A stretch of DNA of 64,000 nt from Phreatobacter stygius (lineage in GTDB: Bacteria; Pseudomonadota; Alphaproteobacteria; Rhizobiales; Phreatobacteraceae): positions 4,601,001 through 4,665,000 of the forward strand of contig NZ_CP039690.1 of NCBI RefSeq assembly GCF_005144885.1, given 5' to 3'. The notes beneath the pieces are model-generated. The model did no database searches, had not been told where the DNA came from, and saw only the letters and a program-made list of their open reading frames with translations. The position numbers and the translations under genes were made by a program. Each line of letters opens with the position of its first letter. The first letter of the stretch is position 1. This document shows positions 53,751 to 63,525 of the stretch, piece after piece.

Positions 53751-54803
53751 TCAGGGCGCCGGCTCGTCGGTTGCCTGCAGCAGGACGAACCAGGGCGCCG
53801 ATTCCGGACGGCACAGCGGCCCGGGCTCGCGATTGTCGAGGCAGGCCGGCCCGCTCCGGGCGCGCGCCAAGGCACCGCGCCGGTCGGTCCGCAGCTCCCG
53901 CCGGGCCACCGATTGCAGCACGTTGCCGCCAATGATCGTCGCGGTGCGGCTCTGCCGGTCCCAGCCGGTGACGATGTCGCAATGCAGGTTCCAGACTGGC
54001 CTTTCGCCACGCGCCAGCCCCGCCGCCAGGCCCGGGAACAGCGGGCCGGTGAGCTTGAGCAGGTCGATCTCGGCGGCGGCGTGGCGGTGCATGCAGAGGA
54101 GATCGCCCGGCCGCATAGGCGTGCGGCGCGGGTCGCAGGCCCGGTAGAAGCTGGCCGAGGCCTGGCCAGCCGCCTCATCGCGTGATCGGCGCGCCGCCTC
54201 GCTGACATAGTCGAGATGGGCGATGGCCGCGGCAAATCGCGCGCGCGCGGCGCCGGCCGTCAGCACGACATGCGAGACGAAGGCGGCCGACCAGGGAACG
54301 TCAACAAGCCCCGAGCGGATCGCCGCCTGGACCAGTGCCTCGCGCTCGGGCGTCGGCAGGCTGGACTGGGCGAGCCCGTCCAGGAGTTCGCCGAGCGGTT
54401 TCAGATCGCCCGGCTGACTGGCGCCGGCATTGTCGGCGAGGCCGGGAAAACGGCGCACCTGCAGGGCCGATTGGTCGGTCGGGCCGAGCGCCTCCCAATA
54501 GCGCAGCACCTGGCGCCACGGCACGCCACGCCCGGCCGCTTCGTCGCGAAAGGCATCGGCCTCGACCGCGCCGAAACGCAGCATGCGGCCGTCGCGGTCG
54601 ATCACATGGCCACCGAATGCCTGATGCTCGCGGATGGCGGTGGCGGCGATCTCGAGGCCGAGCGGCGAGGGCGGGTGGGCAGCGGTTGTCAGGCACAGCC
54701 GGTCGATCGCCAAGGTTTCGGCTGGCGCGAAAGGCTGCGCCGATGCGCCGGCCGTAAGGCTCGAGATCACAAGCATCGTGGCGATCGGACGGGCGCGGAT
54801 CAT
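53751..54803 (-). CDS. DUF2272 domain-containing exported protein
   Basis: A 350-residue protein with an N-terminal signal (TMLVISSLTAGASAQ, cleavage near residue 22). The DUF2272 part (about 50-300) includes VPWSAAFVSHVVLTAG and MRPGDLLCMHR, then WNLHCDIVTGWD, a Cys/His arrangement reminiscent of NlpC/P60-like or CHAP hydrolases. Catalysis is inference. It follows folC by 53 bp on the same strand. Start ATG at 54803 chosen for the signal peptide; the frame runs much further upstream inside folC. Confidence 0.8.
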   Translation of the reverse strand: MIRARPIATMLVISSLTAGASAQPFAPAETLAIDRLCLTTAAHPPSPLGLEIAATAIREHQAFGGHVIDRDGRMLRFGAVEADAFRDEAAGRGVPWRQVLRYWEALGPTDQSALQVRRFPGLADNAGASQPGDLKPLGELLDGLAQSSLPTPEREALVQAAIRSGLVDVPWSAAFVSHVVLTAGAARARFAAAIAHLDYVSEAARRSRDEAAGQASASFYRACDPRRTPMRPGDLLCMHRHAAAEIDLLKLTGPLFPGLAAGLARGERPVWNLHCDIVTGWDRQSRTATIIGGNVLQSVARRELRTDRRGALARARSGPACLDNREPGPLCRPESAPWFVLLQATDEPAP

Positions 54804-54856
54804 TGATCGATCAGCGCATGGCTCGCGCGGCGAGGCAAGTCCCGGCTCCCGCCGAT

Positions 54857-56188
54857 CTATGTCGGTTGCCAGCCGTCGGCGGCCAGCACGTCGCCGGCGA
54901 GATAGAGCGAACCGGTGATCAGCACGCGCGGCGGCACCGGTCCGGTGGCAAGCCCCCGAACCGCGGCCAGCGCCGCGTCGAGACTGCCGGTCGCGGTGGC
55001 GTCGAGCCCGATCGAGCGGGCGGCCGCGGCCAGGTCTTCGGCGGTCAGCGCCACGGGGTGGCTGAATGGCATGGTGAAGATCGTCGGCTGGAGCCGGCGG
55101 AAATAGTCGAGGAAGCCGCGCGGATCCTTGGTCGACATCATGCCCAGGATCATCACCAGCGGCCGCGGGCTGCGGCCCGCCATCCTTTCGATCGCCTCGC
55201 TCAGCGCCTCGCCGCCACCCGGATTGTGGCCGCCGTCGAGCCAGATCTCGCTGCCGTCGGGCAGAAGCCTGGCGATCTTGCCCTTGGCCAGATTCTGCAG
55301 CCGGGCTGGCCATTCGACCGTCTGCAAGCCGCGTTCGACCTCGTCGGCGCTCAGCGCGAAGCCGGCGGTCTTCACCGCTGCCACCGCCGTCCCGGCATTC
55401 TCGAACTGATGGGCGCCGAGGAGCCGAGGCGGCGCGGTGTCGACGAGCCCATCCTCGTCCTGATAGACGAAGCGGCCGTTCTCCTCGCGGGCGAACCAGT
55501 CGAGGCCGGAGACCAGCAGCCGGGCCCGCTGGTGCTCCGCCATTGCCTCGATGACGGCGAGCGCCTCGGGCGTCTGGCGCGCCACGACGCAAGGGCGGCC
55601 GCGTTTCAGGATGCCGGCTTTTTCGCCGGCGATCTTGGCGACGGTATCGCCGAGATAGTCGGCATGGTCCATCGACACCGGGGTGATCACGGTCACCGCC
55701 GGGCGGGTGATGACATTGGTGGCGTCGAGCCGGCCGCCCATGCCGACTTCGAGGATCACCGCATCGGCGGGATTGCGGGCAAACAGCACGAAGCCGGCCG
55801 CTGCGGTGATCTCGAACTGGGTGATCGGCTCGCCGGCATTGACCCGTTCGACCTCGAGCAGCACATCGGCCAGCGCATCGTCGCCGACGATCTTGCCGCC
55901 GCCTGGCTGGCCGATCCGGTAGCGCTCGTGGAAGCGCACCAGGTGCGGCGAGGTATAGACATGCACGCTGCGCCCGGAGGCTTCCAGCAGTGCCCGGGAA
56001 AAGGCCGTGGTCGAGCCCTTGCCATTGGTCCCGGCGACATGGATCACCGGCGGCAGCTGCCGCTCGGGATGGCCGAGCGCGTTGAGCACCCGGTGCATGC
56101 GGTCGAGCGACATGTCGATCAGTTTGGGGTGCAGCTTGGTCAGCCGCTCCAGGATGGCGTCGATAGGGGTCATGGCGAGCGTGTTCAC
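54857..56188 (-). CDS. folC: Bifunctional folylpolyglutamate synthase/dihydrofolate synthase
   Basis: A 443-residue Mur-ligase-family enzyme adding glutamate to dihydropteroate and folates. ATP loop HVAGTNGKGSTTAF near 49-62; further SPHLVRFHERYRI and DGGHNPGG. Start is GTG at 56188 or ATG at 56173; neither has a good ribosome site. Downstream of accD on the same strand (82 bp), the accD-folC order also found in other proteobacteria. Confidence 0.96.
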   Translation of the reverse strand: MNTLAMTPIDAILERLTKLHPKLIDMSLDRMHRVLNALGHPERQLPPVIHVAGTNGKGSTTAFSRALLEASGRSVHVYTSPHLVRFHERYRIGQPGGGKIVGDDALADVLLEVERVNAGEPITQFEITAAAGFVLFARNPADAVILEVGMGGRLDATNVITRPAVTVITPVSMDHADYLGDTVAKIAGEKAGILKRGRPCVVARQTPEALAVIEAMAEHQRARLLVSGLDWFAREENGRFVYQDEDGLVDTAPPRLLGAHQFENAGTAVAAVKTAGFALSADEVERGLQTVEWPARLQNLAKGKIARLLPDGSEIWLDGGHNPGGGEALSEAIERMAGRSPRPLVMILGMMSTKDPRGFLDYFRRLQPTIFTMPFSHPVALTAEDLAAAARSIGLDATATGSLDAALAAVRGLATGPVPPRVLITGSLYLAGDVLAADGWQPT

Positions 56189-56270
56189 GACGGGATGCGG
56201 CCGTTCCTGGACCGATAATGTAACGCGCCGATGGCGCCCTGAAGGCGCTTCGGCGCGACCGTGCCTGGCG

Positions 56271-57149
56271 TCAGGCGGCTTCGGCTTCCGTCTGACCGGC
56301 CGGCGGCGCCTTGGTCAGCACGCGGCAGAGCCGCCCCAACGTCTCGCGCAGGTCGTGGCGATGCACCACCAGGTCGACCATGCCGTGGTCCTTGAGATAT
56401 TCGGCACGCTGGAAGCCGTCGGGCAGCTTCTCGCGAATGGTCTGCTCGATCACCCGCGGTCCGGCAAAGCCGATCAAGGCGCCCGGTTCGGCGATATGGA
56501 CGTCGCCGAGCATGGCATAGCTGGCGGTGACGCCGCCGGTGGTCGGGTTGGTCAGCACCACGATATAGGGCAGCTTGGCGGCGCGCAGCGCCTGCACGGC
56601 GACCGTCGTGCGCGGCATCTGCATCAGCGACAGGATGCCTTCCTGCATGCGCGCGCCGCCGGACGCGGTGAAGATGATGAAGGGCGTGTTTTTCTCGACC
56701 GCGGTCATCATGCCCTTGACGATGGCTTCACCAGCGGCGGTGCCGAGCGAGCCGGCCATGAAGTCCATGTCCTGGACGGCAACCGTGACGGCGAGCCCTT
56801 CGAGCTTGCCGTAGCCGACCTTGATCGCATCATTCATGCCGGTCTTGGCGCGGGCATCCTTGACCCGGTCGACATAACGCTTCTCGTCGCGGAACTTGAG
56901 CGGATCCGGCGGCACGTCGGGCAATTGCACGTCGAACCAGGTGCCGTTGTCGAACACCGACTTGAGCCTGGCGGTCGAGCCCATGCGCATGTGCACGCCG
57001 GAGCCGGGAATGACGAAAAGATTGGTTTCCAGGTCCTTGTGGAAGACCATCTGACCGGTTTCCGGGCATTTCACCCAGAGATTTTCCGGCGTATCGCGCT
57101 TCAGGAACGATCGGATCTTCGGAGGAAGAACGTCGGTGATCCAGTTCAT
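56271..57149 (-). CDS. accD: Acetyl-CoA carboxylase carboxyltransferase subunit beta
   Basis: A 292-residue beta subunit: carries carboxyl from biotin to acetyl-CoA with AccA. Crotonase-like core with [12 protein letters not shown] and [25 protein letters not shown]. The N-terminal zinc ribbon, normally four cysteines, is reduced to Cys28 in [10 protein letters not shown], while the second pair is replaced by VIPGSG. This is a feature I associate with AccD of Hyphomicrobiales. Start ATG at 57149 (NWITDVLPP). Confidence 0.96.
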   Translation of the reverse strand: MNWITDVLPPKIRSFLKRDTPENLWVKCPETGQMVFHKDLETNLFVIPGSGVHMRMGSTARLKSVFDNGTWFDVQLPDVPPDPLKFRDEKRYVDRVKDARAKTGMNDAIKVGYGKLEGLAVTVAVQDMDFMAGSLGTAAGEAIVKGMMTAVEKNTPFIIFTASGGARMQEGILSLMQMPRTTVAVQALRAAKLPYIVVLTNPTTGGVTASYAMLGDVHIAEPGALIGFAGPRVIEQTIREKLPDGFQRAEYLKDHGMVDLVVHRHDLRETLGRLCRVLTKAPPAGQTEAEAA

Positions 57150-57251
57150 CTGCGGGTCCTGGCACAAGCAGCCGCAAGCGGCCGCGAAGAGGTCAATATA
57201 AGCTAACGGCGCGAAGCGCGCGAGGCGCCTGGGCTCCGGCTCGGGCGAGGC

Positions 57252-58088
57252 TCATTCGGCCGCACGACGGGCGCCACGCACGCCGCTGGCTAGCGAACCG
57301 ACGATATCGGCGACCGCCTGCGCGGTGCGGGCGCTGCCCTTGCCGTCCTGGTCGAGCGAGGCCTTCACCGCATCGACCAGGGCGGAGCCGACCACCACGG
57401 CATCGGCGCCACGGGCGACGGCCGCGGCGTGGTCGGCATTCTTGACGCCGAAGCCGACGGCGACCGGCAGGCTGGTGTGCCGCTTGATACGCGCCACCGC
57501 TTCCGCCGTCCGGTCGAAATTCGGCGTCGCCATGCCGGTAATGCCGGTTATCGAGACGTAATAGACAAAACCCGAGGTATTGGTCAGCACGGTCGGCAAG
57601 CGCTTGTCGTCGGTGGTCGGCGTCGCCAGCCGAATGAAGTTCAGGCCCGCCTTCAGCGCCGGCAGGCAAAGTTCGGCATCCTCTTCCGGCGGCAGGTCGA
57701 CGACGATCAGCCCGTCAATGCCGGCGGCCTTGGCGTCATCGAGAAACCTGTCGACGCCATAGATGTAGATCGGGTTGTAATAACCCATCAGCACGATCGG
57801 CGTCGTCTGGTCGCCGGAGCGGAACCAGGCGATGTCCTCGAGCGTCTTCTTCAGCGTCTGGCCGCCGGACAGCGCCCTGAGGCCGGCCGCCTGGATCGCC
57901 GGGCCATCGGCCATCGGATCGGTGAAGGGCATGCCGAATTCGATCACGTCGGCGCCGGCGCCGGGCAGCGCCTTCAGGATCGCCCGGGCGGTCTCGCGGT
58001 CGGGATCGCCGGCCATGACATAGGTGACGAGGCCGGCGCGGCCTTCACGGGCGAGATCGGCGAAGCGGGTGTCGAGACGGGTGCTCAC
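57252..58088 (-). CDS. trpA: Tryptophan synthase alpha chain
   Basis: A 278-residue TIM barrel that splits indole-3-glycerol phosphate. Catalytic Glu in [17 protein letters not shown] and Asp in VVDLPPEE; phosphate loop GFGVKN. GTG start overlaps the trpB stop (GTGA), giving translational coupling. Confidence 0.97.
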   Translation of the reverse strand: MSTRLDTRFADLAREGRAGLVTYVMAGDPDRETARAILKALPGAGADVIEFGMPFTDPMADGPAIQAAGLRALSGGQTLKKTLEDIAWFRSGDQTTPIVLMGYYNPIYIYGVDRFLDDAKAAGIDGLIVVDLPPEEDAELCLPALKAGLNFIRLATPTTDDKRLPTVLTNTSGFVYYVSITGITGMATPNFDRTAEAVARIKRHTSLPVAVGFGVKNADHAAAVARGADAVVVGSALVDAVKASLDQDGKGSARTAQAVADIVGSLASGVRGARRAAE

Positions 58089-59302
58089 AGCTTGGTTCCC
58101 AGGATTTCGGCGACCTGCGGGACGTCCTTGTCGCCGCGACCGGAAAGATTGACGACCATCAGGTGATCCCTCGGCTTGGTCGGCGCGAGGTCGGCGACCT
58201 TGGCCAGCGCATGGGCGCTTTCGAGGGCCGGGATGATACCCTCGATCTTCGACAGGAGCTGGAAGGCCGCCACGGCCTCGTCGTCGGTCGCGGAGAGATA
58301 TTTCACCCGGCCGATATCGTTCAGCCAGGAATGTTCCGGCCCGATGCCGGGATAGTCGAGGCCGGCCGAGATCGAATGCCCCTCCTGGATCTGGCCGTCA
58401 TCGTCCATCAGGAGATAGGTGCGGTTGCCGTGCAGCACGCCGGCACGGCCGCCGGCAATGGAAGCGGCATGCAGCTTGGTCAGGCCGTGGCCGGCGGCTT
58501 CGACGCCGTAGATCTCAACCGTCGGGTCATCCAGGAACGGGTGGAACAGGCCGATGGCATTGGAGCCGCCGCCGACGCAGGCGATCAGGCTGTCCGGCAG
58601 GCGACCCTCGGCCTCGTGCATTTGGCTGCGCGTCTCGTCGCCGATGACCGACTGGAAGTCGCGCACCATGCCGGGATAGGGATGGGGACCAGCCACCGTG
58701 CCGATGCAGTAGAACGTGTTGCCGACATTGGTCACCCAGTCGCGCAGCGCCTCGTTCATCGCATCCTTCAAGGTGCGCGCGCCGGATTGCACCGGCACCA
58801 CCTCGGCGCCCAGCATCTTCATGCGGAACACGTTGGGCGCCTGCCGGGCGACGTCGACCGCGCCCATATAGACCACACATTCCAGGCCGAAGCGGGCGCA
58901 GAGCGTGGCGGTGGCGACGCCATGCTGGCCGGCGCCGGTTTCGGCGATGATCCGTTTCTTGCCCATGCGGCGGGCCAGCAGGATCTGGCCCAGCACGTTG
59001 TTCACCTTGTGCGAGCCGGTATGGTTCAGCTCTTCGCGCTTCAGGTAGATCTTGGCGCCGCCGAAATGGTCGGTCAGGCGTTCGGCGAAATAGAGCGGGC
59101 TGGGACGGCCGACATAGTGGGTGAGATAGCCGGTCATCTCCTTGGCGAAAGCCGAGTCCTGCCTGGCTTCGGCATAGGCCTTTTCAAGATCGAGGATCAG
59201 CGGCATCAGCGTTTCCGCGACGAAGCGTCCGCCATAGATGCCGAAGCGACCGCGATCATCAGGGCCAGTGCGGTAGGAATTGGGTTTCGGCGGCACGTTC
59301 AT
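58085..59302 (-). CDS. trpB: Tryptophan synthase beta chain
   Basis: A 405-residue PLP enzyme joining indole and serine. The PLP lysine is in HTGSHKVNN, the phosphate loop in [10 protein letters not shown], and [12 protein letters not shown] is present. It overlaps trpF upstream by 4 bp (ATGA) and trpA downstream by 4 bp. Confidence 0.97.
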   Translation of the reverse strand: MNVPPKPNSYRTGPDDRGRFGIYGGRFVAETLMPLILDLEKAYAEARQDSAFAKEMTGYLTHYVGRPSPLYFAERLTDHFGGAKIYLKREELNHTGSHKVNNVLGQILLARRMGKKRIIAETGAGQHGVATATLCARFGLECVVYMGAVDVARQAPNVFRMKMLGAEVVPVQSGARTLKDAMNEALRDWVTNVGNTFYCIGTVAGPHPYPGMVRDFQSVIGDETRSQMHEAEGRLPDSLIACVGGGSNAIGLFHPFLDDPTVEIYGVEAAGHGLTKLHAASIAGGRAGVLHGNRTYLLMDDDGQIQEGHSISAGLDYPGIGPEHSWLNDIGRVKYLSATDDEAVAAFQLLSKIEGIIPALESAHALAKVADLAPTKPRDHLMVVNLSGRGDKDVPQVAEILGTKL

Positions 59303-59976
59303 CGCTTGTCTCCTGCGCCCGCAGCCGCGGCGGCGGCCTGACGTGCGGCGGCCACGAAGGCCCTGATCTTGTCGGGATCCTTGACGCCCGGCGCGCTTTC
59401 GACCCCGGATGACACATCGACGCCTGAGAGCCGCGTCAACCTGATTGCATCGGCCACATTGTCCGGATCGAGACCTCCCGAAAGCATGACCGGGCGGCCG
59501 GGGTCAAGGCCGGCGACCAGCCGCCAGTCGAACGGCAGGCCGTTGCCGCCGGGCAGCGCCTCGGCGGTTTTGGGCGGTTTGGCGTCGAGCAGCAGGAGAT
59601 CGGAGACCGCGGCATAGGCTGGCACGACGTCGAGATCGGCCTTGTCGGCGACCCCGATGACCTTCATCGCCCGCACCTTGAAACGCTGGCGGATGTCGGC
59701 GACGCGCTGCGGCGTTTCCTGGCCGTGCAATTGAATGAGGTCGGGTTTGAGGTTCGCCATGACCTCGGTGATGAAGTCGTCGCTCGGGTCGACGGTCAAG
59801 GCGACAACGGCGGCGCGGCCGCAGGTGCGGCCCGACAGGGTGCAGGCGGTCGCCAGCGAGACATTGCGCGGGCTCTTGGCGAAAAACACCAGCCCGACCA
59901 TGTCGGCGCCCGCGTCGAGCGCCGTTTCCATGGCGAGCATCGAAGTGATCCCGCAGATCTTGACCAGCAAAGGCAT
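59299..59976 (-). CDS. trpF: Phosphoribosylanthranilate isomerase
   Basis: A 225-residue TIM barrel catalysing the Amadori rearrangement in tryptophan synthesis. General base Cys in VKICGIT at the N-terminus and general acid Asp in [11 protein letters not shown]. First gene of the trpF-trpB-trpA block, all joined by stop/start overlaps. A short Ala-rich C-terminal tail is present. Confidence 0.97.
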   Translation of the reverse strand: MPLLVKICGITSMLAMETALDAGADMVGLVFFAKSPRNVSLATACTLSGRTCGRAAVVALTVDPSDDFITEVMANLKPDLIQLHGQETPQRVADIRQRFKVRAMKVIGVADKADLDVVPAYAAVSDLLLLDAKPPKTAEALPGGNGLPFDWRLVAGLDPGRPVMLSGGLDPDNVADAIRLTRLSGVDVSSGVESAPGVKDPDKIRAFVAAARQAAAAAAGAGDKR

Positions 59977-60032
59977 GGGGCGGCTTCTTAGAGACTGTCG
60001 GGGCGATGCACCACCCTCATCATCTCATTGGG

Positions 60033-60068
60033 CGCTGAAGGTACATGGGACGCTGAAGGCACATGGGG
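60033..60068. repeat. Two-copy 18-bp tandem repeat
   Basis: CGCTGAAGGTACATGGGA at 60033-60050 followed directly by CGCTGAAGGCACATGGGG at 60051-60068 (16 of 18 equal), in the 108-bp spacer between the ketosynthase stop and the trpF start. Minor slippage-type repeat. Confidence 0.75.
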
Positions 60069-60084
60069 CGGCCGGCGGCGGATC

Positions 60085-61350
60085 TCAGCCCCAGCGCTTG
60101 AAGATGACGCTGGCATTGACGCCGCCGAAACCGAAGCCGTTCGACATGGCATGGGTCAGCGCCATCGGCCGCGCGGTGCGGGCGACCAGGTCGACGCCGT
60201 CGGCGGCCGGATCCGGATTGTCGAGATTGAGCGTCGGCGGCACCACCTGGTCGCGCAGCGCCAGGATGGTGAAGATCGCTTCCAGCCCGCCGGCGGCGCC
60301 CAGGAGATGGCCGGTGGCCGATTTGGTCGAGGTGACGGCCACCCGGTTGTCGCGGCCAAACAGCGTCTTGATCGCCTCCAGTTCGCCTTGGTCGCCAACC
60401 GGTGTCGACGTCGCATGGGCGTTCAGGTGCTGGATGTCCTGGGGCTTCAGGCCTGCCTGAGCCAGGGCCGCCGCCATCGAGCGGCGCGCGCCGTCGCCAT
60501 CCTCCGGACCGGAGGTGATGTGATAGGCATCGGCCGTCGTGCCGTAGCCGACGAGTTCGGCGATCGGCTGGGCGCCACGCGCCAGCGCGTGGTCGAGCGC
60601 CTCGATCACCAGCATGCCGGCGCCTTCGCCCATGACGAAGCCGTCGCGATCCCGGTCGAACGGCCGCGAGGCAAGCGCCGGCGTTTCATTAAAATCGGTC
60701 GACAGCGCCCGCGCGGCGGCGAAGCTGCCGAGACTGACGACGTCGATGCAGCCCTCGCTGCCGCCGCAGACCGCGATATCGGCCTCGCCTGCGTGGATCA
60801 TCCGCGCCGCGTCGCCGATCGCCTGGACGCTCGCCGCGCAGGCCGTGACCGGGGCGCCGAGCGGTCCCTTGAAGCCATGGCGGATCGACACCTGGCCGGC
60901 GGCGAGATTGACCAGGAAGGAGGGAACCGTGAACGGCGACAGCCGGCGCACGCCGCGGGCATCGACCGTCCTGACCGCCTCGACCATGGCCGGAAAGCCG
61001 CCGATGCCGGAGGCGATGATGGTGGCCGTGCGCTCCTGGTCGCTTTCGCCGGCCGGCGCCCAGCCGGCCTGGGCAATGGCTTCGTCCGCGGCGAGCAAGG
61101 CGAACAGGATGAAGCGATCCATCTTGCGCTGGTCTTTCGCGGAAGCCGCGAGATCCGGATCGAAACCGCCCTCCGGGTCCAGAAGCTTGTCCGGCACATT
61201 GCCGGCGATCTTGGCCGGCAATTGGGCCGCGGTCGCTTCGGGCAGCGCCCTGATCCCGGATTGGCCGGCGATCAGCCGCGACCAGGCAAGGTCGACGCCG
61301 CAGCCCAAAGGCGAAACGAGGCCCAGTCCGGTGACGACGATACGGCGCAT
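60085..61350 (-). CDS. Beta-ketoacyl-ACP synthase II-like (FabF family)
   Basis: A 421-residue condensing enzyme with the Cys-His-His triad: Cys171 in TACAASVQAIG, His in NAHATSTPVGD and His in SATGHLLGAAGG. Length and motifs are those of FabF. It starts MRRIVVTGLGLVSPLG. No fabG, acpP or other lipid genes adjoin, so it may be a second FabF with a special role rather than the housekeeping copy. Confidence 0.92.
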   Translation of the reverse strand: MRRIVVTGLGLVSPLGCGVDLAWSRLIAGQSGIRALPEATAAQLPAKIAGNVPDKLLDPEGGFDPDLAASAKDQRKMDRFILFALLAADEAIAQAGWAPAGESDQERTATIIASGIGGFPAMVEAVRTVDARGVRRLSPFTVPSFLVNLAAGQVSIRHGFKGPLGAPVTACAASVQAIGDAARMIHAGEADIAVCGGSEGCIDVVSLGSFAAARALSTDFNETPALASRPFDRDRDGFVMGEGAGMLVIEALDHALARGAQPIAELVGYGTTADAYHITSGPEDGDGARRSMAAALAQAGLKPQDIQHLNAHATSTPVGDQGELEAIKTLFGRDNRVAVTSTKSATGHLLGAAGGLEAIFTILALRDQVVPPTLNLDNPDPAADGVDLVARTARPMALTHAMSNGFGFGGVNASVIFKRWG

Positions 61351-61351
61351 G

Positions 61352-61873
61352 TCAGGCTCCAGATCCAGTCGGTATGAGTGCCGGCGGTAAGGCTCTGCGT
61401 GAGTTCAGGCGTTCATGCATGTCCGCACTGGCGCGCGGCCCGGCGATCAGTACCACGGTGTCGAGCGTAATGGGTGTCAGGCTCGGACGATCCAGAACCA
61501 CTGGCTCGACCGGTTTGCCCGAGGCCCGTTCGGCCAGCAGAACCGATGCGCCTTCCGGCGCCAGGTGCCGGTTGCCCCAGGCGAGCATGGCGCTCACCAC
61601 CGGAAAGAAGTCCCGGCCCCGCGCGGTGAGGACATAGTCGTAGCGCGGTGGCCTTTGGCTGTAGAGCCGGCGTTCGAACAGGCCGATTTCGGTCAGATGT
61701 TTCAGCCGGCGCGCCAGGATATTGCTGGCAACACCGAGGCTCCGCTGAAATTCGTCGAAGCGGCTGAGACCCTGAAAGGCGTCGCGCAGGATCAGGATGC
61801 TCCACCACTCGCCCACGCAATGCATGGTGCGGGCGATCGGGCATTCATCGGCTTGGCGCGCGGTCGACGTCAT
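61352..61873 (-). CDS. HxlR family winged-helix regulator
   Basis: A 173-residue regulator. HxlR domain at about 10-105: [45 protein letters not shown] and [19 protein letters not shown]. The C-terminal 60 residues are an extra tail. It ends 1 bp before the ketosynthase start, so both are on one transcript, and it is divergent from the aldo/keto reductase gene (152 bp), which is the typical arrangement for an HxlR target. Confidence 0.92.
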   Translation of the reverse strand: MTSTARQADECPIARTMHCVGEWWSILILRDAFQGLSRFDEFQRSLGVASNILARRLKHLTEIGLFERRLYSQRPPRYDYVLTARGRDFFPVVSAMLAWGNRHLAPEGASVLLAERASGKPVEPVVLDRPSLTPITLDTVVLIAGPRASADMHERLNSRRALPPALIPTGSGA

Positions 61874-62025
61874 CGGCCGGAACGCATAGCGGCCTGACTT
61901 TCCATTCGCAAGCCACAAATGGTTACCGATCCACCGGGGCGGGGTCATCGACGGAAAGTGAAGAGCCATGGGCTGCCGGCCGGGCTAGATCTGTCGCGGT
62001 CGCAACGAGGCCGGAGAAATGGGGC

Positions 62026-63027
62026 ATGACCAGGACGCAATCAGGGCCAGTCGAACCTCGGCCTCTCGGTTCGGGAGGCCTGGTCGTCGCCGCGATCGGG
62101 CTCGGCTGCATGCCGCTTTCCGGCGTCTATGGCGAGGCCGACGACGCGGCTTCCGAGGCGCTGATCCGGCAGGCCATCGACGCCGGCGCCGATCATCTCG
62201 ACAGCGCCGACATGTATGGCTGGGGTCACAATGAAGAGTTGGTCGGCCGCGCCATCAAGGGCCGGCGCGACCGCGTGGTGCTCGCCACCAAATTCGGCCA
62301 GACGCGCAGCGCCAGCGGCCCGAACGGCGTCAATGGCCACCCCGACTACGTCATCCAGGCTTGCGAGGCGAGCCTCAAGCGCCTGGGCGAGACGGTGATC
62401 GACCTCTATTACCAGCACCGCGTCGACCCGGCGGTGCCGATCGAGGAGACGGTGGGCGCCATGGCGCGGCTGGTCGAGCAAGGCAAGGTGCGCCATCTCG
62501 GCTTGTCCGAGGCAAGTCCCGACACCATCAGGCGGGCGCACAAGGTGCATCCGATCGCCGCGGTGCAGACCGAATATTCGTTGCTCTATCGCGCCGAAGC
62601 CGAAGCGACCCGCAAGGCCACGGCGGCTCTTGGCATCGGCTTCGTCGCCTATTCGCCGCTCGGCCGCGGCTTCCTGACCGGCATGATCCGGGATCTGTCG
62701 CAGGTCGACGGCCGTCGCACCGCCCATCCGCGCTTCCAGGGCGAGAATTTCGCCCACAACCGCCAACTGGTCGGCCGTTTCGAGGCGCTCGCCGTGGCCA
62801 AGGGCTGCACGCCGTCGCAACTGGCGCTGGCCTGGGTGCTGGCCCAGGGCAAGGACGTGGTGACGATCCCCGGCACGCGGTCGCAGGTGCGCTTCGACGA
62901 CAATCTCGGTGCTCTCGCGGTGGCGTTGACACCGGCCGACTTGGCGCTCCTGGACGAGGCGATCCCGGCGGGCGCGGCTGCCGGCACGCGTTATCCCGCA
63001 GCCTCCATGACGGCGGTGCAGCGTTGA
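62026..63027 (+). CDS. Aldo/keto reductase
   Basis: A 333-residue (beta/alpha)8 NADPH reductase of the AKR superfamily. Catalytic tetrad: Asp59, Tyr64 (DSADMYG), Lys89 (ATKFG) and His131 (YYQHRVDP). C-terminal cofactor segment IPGTRS is present. Its stop overlaps the TTG start of the downstream phosphatase. Divergent HxlR regulator suggests induction by carbonyl stress. Confidence 0.95.
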   Translation: MTRTQSGPVEPRPLGSGGLVVAAIGLGCMPLSGVYGEADDAASEALIRQAIDAGADHLDSADMYGWGHNEELVGRAIKGRRDRVVLATKFGQTRSASGPNGVNGHPDYVIQACEASLKRLGETVIDLYYQHRVDPAVPIEETVGAMARLVEQGKVRHLGLSEASPDTIRRAHKVHPIAAVQTEYSLLYRAEAEATRKATAALGIGFVAYSPLGRGFLTGMIRDLSQVDGRRTAHPRFQGENFAHNRQLVGRFEALAVAKGCTPSQLALAWVLAQGKDVVTIPGTRSQVRFDDNLGALAVALTPADLALLDEAIPAGAAAGTRYPAASMTAVQR

Positions 63028-63509
63028 TCCCTGTCGCGCTGCCTGTCGACGCGCCATGGGCGATCGCGCTCACTTATTGCCCGGGGCGTGATGGCGACCT
63101 CGATGGTGATGTCGCTGCGATCGTGGCCTGGCGTGCGACCATCGTGCTGAGTCTCGTCGAGGACCGCGAGTTTCCCGACGCGCCGGGATTGGATGAGCGT
63201 CTGTCCCGGCAAGGCATCCGCTGGCTGAGATATCCTGTTGCCGACTACGGAACGCCCCAGGATTTGCCGGCCTGGCGAGCGATGGCTGATGAGCTTCGCG
63301 CCGCCCTGGATCTCGGCGGCCGCCTGGTCATCCATTGCCGGGCCGGTCTCGGCCGTTCCGGCATGATCGCTGCCCGATTGCTGGTCGAGCGCGGCCTGCC
63401 GGCCGCGGCGGCGATTGCGATCGTGCGCGGGGCACGTCCGGGGGCCATCGAAACGGCGGGCCAGGAAGCCTGGATCGCCGATCCCGCAGCGGTTGGCGGC
63501 CAGCCCTGA
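63024..63509 (+). CDS. Dual-specificity/tyrosine phosphatase family protein
   Basis: A 161-residue cysteine phosphatase with the P-loop [10 protein letters not shown] (His104, Cys105, Arg111; HCX5R-S). Asp74 in PVADYGTP is the likely general acid. The start is taken as TTG at 63024, overlapping the reductase stop (TTGA); no ATG or GTG fits in this frame near the family N-terminus. Strong coupling with the reductase is implied. Substrate unknown; family members act on phosphoproteins, nucleotides or phosphoinositides. Confidence 0.85.
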   Translation: MIPVALPVDAPWAIALTYCPGRDGDLDGDVAAIVAWRATIVLSLVEDREFPDAPGLDERLSRQGIRWLRYPVADYGTPQDLPAWRAMADELRAALDLGGRLVIHCRAGLGRSGMIAARLLVERGLPAAAAIAIVRGARPGAIETAGQEAWIADPAAVGGQP

Positions 63510-63525
63510 GCCTGTGGCCGGCCGG

